From: Planktothrix tepida PCC 9214
GTDB lineage: Bacteria > Cyanobacteriota > Cyanobacteriia > Cyanobacteriales > Microcoleaceae
Direction of reading: 5' to 3'
Length of the DNA stretch: 64,000 nucleotides
NCBI RefSeq assembly: GCF_900009145.1
Contig: NZ_LN889764.1
Location: 174,528 to 238,527, forward strand
The first letter of the stretch is position 1; every line of letters starts with the position of its first letter. Below are positions 15,835-24,300 of the stretch, piece by piece. The notes under the pieces are model-generated. The model searched no databases and had not been told where the DNA came from. It saw only the letters and a list, made by a program, of their open reading frames with translations. A program made the position numbers and the translations under genes.

Positions 15835-18642
15835 ATGAATAATCATCTTAAAAATTATAAATTTTTGCCCAAAATACGATTAATTTTATTGACATTTTCT
15901 TTGATTTATGCTGGGAATGTTCAAAAAGCGATCGCCCAAATCATACCCGATCAAACCTTACCTCAAAATACCAGAGTTACCCCCGATGGTAATCTGATGA
16001 AAATTGAAGGGGGAACCCAAAACGGAATCAATTTATTTCATAGTTTCCAAGAGTTTTCAATTCCTGAAGGTGGTGCCGCTTTTTTCAATAATTCCGTTGA
16101 TATTCAAAATATTATTAGTCGCGTCACAGGACATAATATTTCCAATATCCAAGGCTTAATTCAAGCCAATGGAACCGCCAATTTATTCTTAATTAATCCC
16201 AATGGAATTTTATTCAGCCCTAACGCTCAACTCAATATTGGGGGTTCTTTTACAGCCAGTACCGCCAATAGTATTATTTTTGATAATGGCAGCGAATTTA
16301 GCGCCACAAATCCCGTAGCACCGCCTTTATTAACCGTTAATGTTCCCATTGGGTTACAGATGGGAAATCAACCGGGTTCTATCACTAATCAATCCCAAGG
16401 GTTAGGCATTGGTATTGATGGAAAAGCTGCCAATACAGGATTACAAGTTCAACCCGGTCAGACTATTCGTTTAATCGGTGGAGATGTCATTTTAAATCAA
16501 GGAAATCTCACGGCTTTTGGCGGTAAAATTGAATTAGCTGCCTTAAAAAATGGCACTTGGTCTTTACAACCTGCAAATTATGTCTTTACGTCCCCTGATT
16601 TTCAATTAGGTTCAATTCGACTCTTCCGCCAAAGTCAAATTGATAGCAGTGGAGCCGGAGGAGGGTTAATTGTTATGCAAGGGGGAGACATTTCTTTAAC
16701 CGATGGTTCCCGGATTCTTTCTAACACCTATGATGCTCTTAATGGAGGGGGTATTAAAATTCAAGCGGAACAATTTAGTTTAGATAATCGGGCGTTTATC
16801 TCTTCATCAACCATCGGCACAGGCAATGCAGGCAATATTAATATTACGGCTAAAAATTCCATTAATTTAGTGGGAACTGACCCCCTATCGTTTCTGGAAC
16901 AATTATTAACCGAAAAGTTTAATCCCCAAAGTCTCTATGATGGGATTTTTAGCGTCACGGCAGGTGAAGGAACTGGAGGAAACGTTACCCTGGATACGGC
17001 CCAATTGCAAGTCATGAATGGGGCGGCTATTCTAACCCCAACCTTGGGCAAAGGTTCCGGGGGAAATATTTCCCTCTTCGCCTCTAGGTTCGCGGATATT
17101 ACCCAAGGTTCCATTCTAATTACCGGAACCATTGGTTCAGGAAGTGCCGGAAATATTAATATCGTTACGCCTCAATTGCGGGTTCTGCAAGATGGATATA
17201 TTATCACCAGTCCAGGACGTTCAGGAGCAGGTCAAGGAGGCGATATTACCCTGAATGCGGATACCGTAGAACTCCGGGGGGTGACATCCGGTGTCGCCGT
17301 CCCGGCGGGGTTATTTACCGCCACCTTGGGAACCGGAGCCGCTGGGGATATCCTCGTTAATACCCGTCAACTCACCGTTGCAGAGGGGGCGCAAGTGTCT
17401 GCATCGGCGGCGGGGGCTGGCAAAGGCGGCAATTTAACGGTAAATGCCGAGTCTGTCAACCTGCGGGGGGTGTCGGAGGATGGACGGTTTTTGAGCGGGT
17501 TATTAACTTCTTCTTCCCTATTAACTGTCCAGGGACAAAAAGGAACCGCCCCGGCGGGAGATTTAACCGTTAATACCCAACGATTAGTGGTACAGGATGG
17601 TGCCCAAATTTCGGCAGCAACCGGAGGAGAAGGGTCGGCGGGAAATTTAACCTTAAATGCCTCGGAATCCATTGATGTTGTTGGATTTGGCACTAATATT
17701 GATAAATCCGTTGAATCCGTTTCCTTTGGAATCATTGGCGATGGCATTGTGCCGAGTTCCATTGAGTCTAATACCAGTGGGGCTGGAAGTGCGGGGGATT
17801 TGCGGATTAATACCGGACGGTTAACGGTGCGAAATGGAGCGGAAATTGGGGTGCGAGGAACCAATGAAGGGCCGGCGGGTAACTTAGAAATTCAAGCGAA
17901 TCAAGTTCGATTGGATAATGAAGGAACCATCAGTGCTGCAACGGTTGCGGGTACGGGGGGAAATATTCGCGCCACAGCGCAAAGCGTTGAATTGCGGCGG
18001 GGGAGTCAAATTACCACCAATGCTGGAAACGCTGACGGGGGAAATATTACCCTGGGTACTTCCGATTTAGTCGCTTTAGAAAATAGTGATATTACGGCGA
18101 ATGCGGAAGCAGGAAAAGGCGGACAGGTGAGAATTAATGCTCAAGGGGTTTTCGGGACACAATTTCGAGAATTCCAAACCCCCCAAAGTGATATTACCGC
18201 CACCAGTGAGTTAGGGGCCGAGTTTAGCGGGGCGGTGGAAATTAGTAGTCCAGAAGTTGACCCCAGCGCGGGGTTAGTGGAGTTACCGACCAATTTAGTT
18301 GACCCCACCACCTTAATTGCAACGCGATGTTCAGGAAAGGAAGGGAATCAATTTGTGATTACCGGACGGGGAGGTTTACCACCAAGTCCCAATGATGCGT
18401 TAACCTCTGAACCGACTTTCATAAATTGGATTAATCTCGTAGAGACGCGCCATGGCGCGTCTCTACCGGGGACTATTGGCGCGTCTCTACGGGGGGCTGT
18501 AAAAACAACCCCTAACCCACCCATTCAAGAAGCCCAAGGATGGATTGTCAGGGCGGATGGAGCGATAGAATTAGTCACGAATCCCCCCCAAGGGACACCA
18601 CAGCCTACAGGTGTGTTACCGCCTCAGTGTTCGACATTGTAG
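15835..18642 (+). CDS. Secreted filamentous-haemagglutinin-type protein (TpsA-like)
   Basis: 935 residues with a signal peptide (about 1-36, ending in AIAQ). The TPS/haemagglutination domain follows (about 37-270: GINLFHSFQEFSIPEG, GLIQANGTANLFLINPNGIL, FGGKIELAAL), then a long right-handed beta-helix made of imperfect GxGGNI/GSAGNI repeats, and a C-terminal CSGKEGNQFVITGRGGLPP segment common in cyanobacterial members. Two-partner secretion normally needs a TpsB outer-membrane transporter; none is in the window. Codons 869-877 (ETRHGASL) derive from a 28-bp dispersed palindrome inserted in frame. The 3' end overlaps the convergent kinase gene by 38 bases. Confidence 0.9.
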   Translation: MNNHLKNYKFLPKIRLILLTFSLIYAGNVQKAIAQIIPDQTLPQNTRVTPDGNLMKIEGGTQNGINLFHSFQEFSIPEGGAAFFNNSVDIQNIISRVTGHNISNIQGLIQANGTANLFLINPNGILFSPNAQLNIGGSFTASTANSIIFDNGSEFSATNPVAPPLLTVNVPIGLQMGNQPGSITNQSQGLGIGIDGKAANTGLQVQPGQTIRLIGGDVILNQGNLTAFGGKIELAALKNGTWSLQPANYVFTSPDFQLGSIRLFRQSQIDSSGAGGGLIVMQGGDISLTDGSRILSNTYDALNGGGIKIQAEQFSLDNRAFISSSTIGTGNAGNINITAKNSINLVGTDPLSFLEQLLTEKFNPQSLYDGIFSVTAGEGTGGNVTLDTAQLQVMNGAAILTPTLGKGSGGNISLFASRFADITQGSILITGTIGSGSAGNINIVTPQLRVLQDGYIITSPGRSGAGQGGDITLNADTVELRGVTSGVAVPAGLFTATLGTGAAGDILVNTRQLTVAEGAQVSASAAGAGKGGNLTVNAESVNLRGVSEDGRFLSGLLTSSSLLTVQGQKGTAPAGDLTVNTQRLVVQDGAQISAATGGEGSAGNLTLNASESIDVVGFGTNIDKSVESVSFGIIGDGIVPSSIESNTSGAGSAGDLRINTGRLTVRNGAEIGVRGTNEGPAGNLEIQANQVRLDNEGTISAATVAGTGGNIRATAQSVELRRGSQITTNAGNADGGNITLGTSDLVALENSDITANAEAGKGGQVRINAQGVFGTQFREFQTPQSDITATSELGAEFSGAVEISSPEVDPSAGLVELPTNLVDPTTLIATRCSGKEGNQFVITGRGGLPPSPNDALTSEPTFINWINLVETRHGASLPGTIGASLRGAVKTTPNPPIQEAQGWIVRADGAIELVTNPPQGTPQPTGVLPPQCSTL
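18439..18466. repeat. 28-bp perfect palindrome inside the haemagglutinin-like gene
   Basis: GTAGAGACGCGCCA followed by its exact reverse complement. The same family occurs at 28944, 29196, 29458, 38625, 55594 and 62530. Here it reads in frame as VETRHGASL. Confidence 0.95.
18476..18490. repeat. Half copy of the palindrome, in frame
   Basis: TTGGCGCGTCTCTAC, one arm of the 28-bp palindrome, ten bases after the full copy. It encodes IGASLRG-type sequence and makes a repeated GASL peptide. Confidence 0.8.
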
Positions 18643-20344
18643 ATAACGGTAAGGTGATCACAAAGGTACTCCCCTCTCCAAGTTGAGAGGTACACAACAG
18701 TTGACCTTGATGCTTTTCCACCACAATTTGATAACTAATGGCTAATCCCATTCCGGTTCCTTGACCAACGGGTTTCGTCGTAAAAAAGGGTTCAAAAATT
18801 CGGTTTCGCACGGTTTCAGACATTCCCAAACCGTTATCCGAAATTTCAATTTGTACCCAGGTTTTGTGTTCGGAGTCAATCAGGGTTTCAGTCTGAATTA
18901 AAATTTGAGGAGACGTTGAGGTTCGGACTTTACAAAACTCATTGTCTTGAACCGAGCCTAACGCATCAATGGCATTAATTAAAATATTCATAAATACTTG
19001 ATTAAGTTGACCCGCATAACAGTTAATTAAGGGAATATTGCCATAATTTTTAACGACTTTAATTTCTGGGCGAGAAGATTGTGCCTTGAGACGATGTTTT
19101 AAAATCATCAAGGTATTATCAATATTTTCATGCAAATCAACGGTTTTAAGATCGGATTCATCTAACCGAGAAAATGAACGTAAGGATTGAACAATATCAG
19201 CAATTCTTTGACTTCCAACTCGCATTGACTGGAAGATTTTTTTAAGGTCAGTTTCCAGAAAGTCTAGCTCTAAATCCTCTAATTTGGCTTGAATTTCGGG
19301 GTAAGGTTGGGGATAATATTGTTGATAGAGAGCAATTAAATCGAGTAAACTATCGGTATATTCTTCAGCATAAGTAATATTTCCAAAAATAAAACTAACC
19401 GGGTTATTAATTTCATGGGCAATTCCCGCAACGAGTTGTCCTAAACTAGACATTTTTTCACTTTGTAATAATTGAGTTTGAGTTTGTTTTAATTGCGTTA
19501 AAGCCGTTTCTAATGCGGTGGCTTTTTCTTGTAATTCGAGTTTAGATTGTTGTAAATCATAGGTATCCTGTTCGATTTTTTCAGCCATTTTATCAAAAGC
19601 ATGAGAAATTTTTGCTAATTCATCAGATCCGGGTAAACGACTGCGATCACTTAAATTTCCCTGAGCTAAATTCTGACTCACTAAGACTAACCGCGAGACT
19701 CGTTTCGTTAAACTCAATTCAAAAAATAACCAAACTAAAAAACAAATTCCTAAGACTACAGCATTCATTTTTAGAGAGCGATTTAAAGCATCTTGAAAAG
19801 CTTCTTTTTTGAGTTGATTTAAGTCATAAATAGATAAAAAAGTTCCAAATCTCGACCGCAATTCATTCGGCTTTGGAGGTAGCGTAACGGGAGTAATCAC
19901 TTTTAAAGATTGTCGATCAGCCGACCAAATCTTTTGTTGCATTTGGGTTTGTTGAACCTCTTGAATTTTCGGGTAAAGATAAGCTAAATCAGTATCTTTT
20001 ATAGCTTGTTTTTGTAAATCGTAGTGAGTGGAAAAGATAATAATATTATTTTCATTCAGAAATGCCGATAATTCTAAATTCGGTTGTTCCCCTGTTTCCC
20101 CAACAACTATTTTTGCCCCATCTAAACTGCTACTGGAACTGGTAGATCGGCGTAAGATAAATTCTAATAATTGCACGGTTTTTTCACTATAAAAATCCGC
20201 CTGCTGATAAATTTCAGTTTCCTGATATTCATAGGTTTCTTTTACCTCTGTCATGAACCCATATAAACCCAGTCCACTACCCAAAAAGAGTAATAAACTA
20301 GGAATAGCGACTCGCAGAGGGATAGTAAAAGCCAAACGTTTCAT
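18605..20344 (-). CDS. Membrane HAMP sensor histidine kinase
   Basis: 579 residues. TM1 about 10-31, an extracytoplasmic region about 32-192, TM2 about 193-211, HAMP about 212-265, coiled coil, and kinase core with His310 in GQLVAGIAHEINNP, N-box NQVFMNILINAIDAL, G1 DNGLGM, F-box FEPFFTTKP, G2 GTGMGLAIS. It is the last gene of a four-gene operon. Its start overlaps the stop of the substrate-binding-protein gene by 4 bases (ATGA), a strong sign of coupled translation and of a functional pair: a lipoprotein ligand sensor presented to the periplasmic part of this kinase. The core resembles that of the 14248-15777 kinase. Confidence 0.93.
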   Translation of the reverse strand: MKRLAFTIPLRVAIPSLLLFLGSGLGLYGFMTEVKETYEYQETEIYQQADFYSEKTVQLLEFILRRSTSSSSSLDGAKIVVGETGEQPNLELSAFLNENNIIIFSTHYDLQKQAIKDTDLAYLYPKIQEVQQTQMQQKIWSADRQSLKVITPVTLPPKPNELRSRFGTFLSIYDLNQLKKEAFQDALNRSLKMNAVVLGICFLVWLFFELSLTKRVSRLVLVSQNLAQGNLSDRSRLPGSDELAKISHAFDKMAEKIEQDTYDLQQSKLELQEKATALETALTQLKQTQTQLLQSEKMSSLGQLVAGIAHEINNPVSFIFGNITYAEEYTDSLLDLIALYQQYYPQPYPEIQAKLEDLELDFLETDLKKIFQSMRVGSQRIADIVQSLRSFSRLDESDLKTVDLHENIDNTLMILKHRLKAQSSRPEIKVVKNYGNIPLINCYAGQLNQVFMNILINAIDALGSVQDNEFCKVRTSTSPQILIQTETLIDSEHKTWVQIEISDNGLGMSETVRNRIFEPFFTTKPVGQGTGMGLAISYQIVVEKHQGQLLCTSQLGEGSTFVITLPLSTMSNTEAVTHL

Positions 20345-21354
20345 GGATTAGATTTATAAAATTGAGTCACAAAACGCTGATCCAATAAAGACGAAAATTG
20401 GATATCTGAGTTGAGCAGTTTTTTTTCCTGCATTAATTTAGACAATTTTTGGGATGCCTTCACCAAACTTGGATCAGTTTGGGAAAGAAGGTTTTGATTT
20501 TCAACGGGAGTAAAGAATTTTAGGAGTTTCAGAGAAGATAAAAATTCTTTCGGTGTAATTCCTCCCCGTTCTGCCATGATTTGAGCAGCACTCTCCGGTT
20601 GTTGTTTCAGATAATCTAAAGCCATAAACCAACCTCGAATTAACTGTTCTAAATCTTTTGAATGTGTTTCTATAATATCTTGACGCACCACCAACACATC
20701 CACGATTTCACCCGGAATTTTACTACTGTCAAATAAAACGTTCGCTCCGGTTTCGATTAATTTAGAACGAGTGGGTTCAAAGGTAACAACGGCATCAATT
20801 TCACCCTGTTTAAAGGCATCTTCATGTTCCGAATACCCTAAAGAAACAATTTTAATATCTTGCACTGAAAGTCCCACTTGATCAAGTGCCCGACTTAACA
20901 TATAAGCCCCTAATGCTGTATTTTCTACCCCGACCTTTTTTCCTTTAATGTCCGATAAGGTATTTAACTGCGGTTTTCCCAGGATAACATCTGCACCATT
21001 GGATAAATCAACTAACAGAATCACCCGAATTTGAGGAAAAGTTTCGGCTAATAGTAATGTTTCATCAAGACTAATTGCTCCTGCTTGTAAATTCCCACTG
21101 CGAATGGCGCGATTAATTTCTGTTGTGGAAGGATAATCTACAATTTTAATCGAACTATTTTGATAGTAACCTAACTGTTTGCCTAAATATAAAGGGGCAA
21201 AACCTGGCCAATCATTGATCCCCACTAATAGAGGGGTTGTAGATTGTTGAAAACAACTGGCTAAGATTCCCAAACCCAGACAAAGCAAAATCCCGATTAA
21301 AAAGAAATAGATTTGCTTTCGAGTTTTTCCCAGGTGAATATTGTGATAATTCAT
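20341..21354 (-). CDS. NMT1/SsuA-type substrate-binding lipoprotein, orphan of its transporter
   Basis: 337 residues. A lipoprotein signal ends in the lipobox L31-A-S-C34. The mature part has the type II periplasmic binding fold of the SsuA/NMT1 (THI5-like) group: VGINDWPGFAPLYLGKQLGY, AIRSGNLQAGAISLDE, KGKKVGVENTALGAYML, EGEIDAVVTFEP-like sequence (here KQGEIDAVVTFEP). Ligands of this group are aliphatic sulfonates, nitrate or bicarbonate, or pyrimidines; which applies is unknown. No ABC permease or ATPase is adjacent. It lies between two kinase genes (3-base gap upstream, 4-base overlap downstream), so it probably serves as a sensor rather than in uptake. Confidence 0.9.
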   Translation of the reverse strand: MNYHNIHLGKTRKQIYFFLIGILLCLGLGILASCFQQSTTPLLVGINDWPGFAPLYLGKQLGYYQNSSIKIVDYPSTTEINRAIRSGNLQAGAISLDETLLLAETFPQIRVILLVDLSNGADVILGKPQLNTLSDIKGKKVGVENTALGAYMLSRALDQVGLSVQDIKIVSLGYSEHEDAFKQGEIDAVVTFEPTRSKLIETGANVLFDSSKIPGEIVDVLVVRQDIIETHSKDLEQLIRGWFMALDYLKQQPESAAQIMAERGGITPKEFLSSLKLLKFFTPVENQNLLSQTDPSLVKASQKLSKLMQEKKLLNSDIQFSSLLDQRFVTQFYKSNP

Positions 21355-21357
21355 GAA

Positions 21358-24300
21358 TTAATTCCTGTGATAATCATGGATCAGACTCTGAATTAACTGA
21401 ACTAACTGTCGCAGTTGTACAGGTTTAGGAAGATATTCATTCGCCCCTGCGGCTAAACATTGTTCTCGATCTCCCTGCATAGCTAAAGCTGTTAATGCAA
21501 TAATGGGAAGGGTTGTGAGTTTAGGATCAAGCCGAATTTGGCGCATCGCTTCTAAACCATCCATTTCTGGCATGGAAATATCCATCAAAATCACTTGCGG
21601 TTGCAAACTCCGAGCTTTTTGAATGGCTTCAATTCCATTGAAGGCTATTTCCACATCAAATCCTTTGGCTTGTAAATAATTGAGTAGGGTTTGAATATTA
21701 TCAGAATTATCTTCAGCCAGCAGAATTAAAGGACGTTTTAATCCATGAGAAGATATCCCAGAAAAGGGTAAGCGATCTAACGGTTCGCTGGGTGTTAATC
21801 GGGGTGTTTCTCTCCACGATACACGAGTCCAAGGCAGTGTCACCGTAAAACAACTTCCCTGTCCTAATTGGCTGTCAATCTTCACCGTCCCCCCGTGCAT
21901 TTCGACGAGTTTTTTAACTAAAACTAATCCTAAACCTGTTCCTTCATAACGTCGAGATAAACGACTATCAATTTGAACAAAGGCTTCAAACAATTGATCT
22001 TGATCATCCTGACCAATACCAATACCATTATCAATCACAGAAAAACTCACTGTTTGTTCGTCAAGATCTCCTCGAACTTCCAGTCTCACCCGTCCCCCTT
22101 CGGGGGTAAATTTTACGGCATTATTGAGTAAATTAATTAACACCTGACGGATTCGTCGTTCATCAACATTGAGGGCTTCTGTTACATCTTCAATTTGATA
22201 ACTGAGGCGAATATTTTTTTGATGGGCTTGTTGTTTAACAAAGCTTAAACTGTGTTGACAAAGTTCATTAACGGACACTGGAGAACAGTCTAAGCCTAAT
22301 TTTCCAGCTTCAATTTTAGAGAGATCGAGAATATCATTAATCAGTTCTAGTAAGTGTTTACCGTTGCGGTAAATCATTTCTAAAGCTTGATTTTGTTTAT
22401 CATTTAATACCCCAAAGGTTCCTTCTTGCAAAACTTCTGACATTCCTAAAATTGAGTTGAGCGGAGTTCGGAGTTCATGACTCATATTGGCTAGAAATTC
22501 ATCTTTAAGACGCGATGCACGAGCAAGTTGAGCGTTTGCGATCGCCAATTGTTCATTGGTTCGTCGCAGTTGAATTTCGGCATTTTTCCGTTCCCGGAGA
22601 GCCGCTTGGCGTTCACTAATATCTTGACAAACACAAATATAATCTCCGTCCTCTGTCAGTGTTAAGGACACTTCTTGATTAAAGGTTGTGCCATCTTTTC
22701 TTAAAGCAATGGTTTCTCCCCGCCAAAATTTTTGTTGGGTTAAAATTGGCAAGACCTGATTTTCAAACCATTCGACTACATCGGGGGTGTAAAGAACTCG
22801 CCAACTTTTCCCTAATAATTCATCAGGATGACGATAACCAAAAAGCTTTAAGTGAGCATTATTAAGATAAATATATTCTTCATTTTTAAGAATTGAAATC
22901 CCATCAATAGAAGCTTCTACTGCTGCTAATTGTCGTTTTAAATTGTCTTCAGCTTGTTTATGTAAGCGTTCAGTTCGATCAGCTTCAATAATATTACTAC
23001 AAGTTGCTAAGAAAGGCTGTAAATAATCAATCAGTTCTTGGTCATACCCTCCGGGTCGATTTGCGATCGCCACCACACCCAATAATTCCTTATGGGTATA
23101 AAAGGGTAGACCTAAGAAACTATTTAGAGTCAGATGATTTTCGTCGGGTAAACGTTCTGGGTGTCTTGTGGTGCTTAGAATTGAATGATTAATCATAACG
23201 GGCTTTCCCGCTAAAATGACGGTACAAAAAAAGGCTTTTATATTAAAATATTCAGCTTGTTTTGTCTCCTCCTCAATACAGTTAAAGTCTAGGCTGCACA
23301 TATTATGAGTCATGGGATGGATTTCTAAATGGGGATTTCCTTGTTTTTTCAGATAATATTCTTCGAGATAACTTTCTCCATTAAGGCCAGAGAAGACTTC
23401 TGCCATAAACCCATACTCACTTTGGGTTAATGTTAAGATTGAAGATAGCAAATTTTCCAACAGAAGATAGGAGTCTCCATTGGTAATAAATTGAGCTTGA
23501 GCATGGCTAATGGCTTCTAAAATTTGATTACTTTCATATAAATCTAATTCAGTTTGTTTACGGTCAGTTATATTTTGAGCAACCCCTAAAATCTGTTGAG
23601 CCTTACCTTGTTGATCTCGTTTAAAAACAGTTGCATGACTAGAAAACCACAGCCATTCCCCATTCTGATGCTGAATTCGATATTCAATATAACTCACCTC
23701 TCGATCATTGAGTTGGGCTGTTTTTTGAAGATGTTTGCACACCGCTTTTTGATCATCAGGATGAAAAATCCTTAAGAAATGATCACCCATTGCCGAAATG
23801 TCTAGGGGAGTATATCCTAGAATGGGAGTTAAGGATCGACTATTATAAATACTGCGTTTTTCTTCTAAATCATAAATATATAAAATATTCGGACTACTAT
23901 CAGCAATACTTTCAATAAATTGTTCTCGTTCTCGAATGGTTTCTACTAATTGAGCTTGTTCTAATGCCACACCCACTTGATCGACAATTTCGCGCATCAG
24001 TTCGATTTCAAATTCTGTCCATTGTCGCGGGCAAGTACACTGATGGGCAATCATAAATCCCCACAAATAATGATTTTTTAAAATCGGAACAATCAGTTTT
24101 GCTTTAACACACCATTCCTGCAAAAATTCAACTAAACACGGTGTTACCTCTTGATAGGTTTGATGAATATCAGCAATTGCTTTTACCGTTCCATGATCAT
24201 ACAATTGTTGATATTCGGGGGGAAAAACTTCTTCAGGAAAATCAACACTCAAAACAGAACGCCATCCGGGTAATACACTTTCTGCGATCGCCCGTCCTGT

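Noticed and set aside
17367-17864. Minus-strand frame of 165 residues
   Set aside because: Antisense of the regular beta-helix repeats of the haemagglutinin-like gene; Pro/Ser-rich composition is explained by that.
20341-21354. ABC uptake system
   Set aside because: Only the binding protein is present; neighbouring genes on both sides are kinases, with no permease or ATPase.
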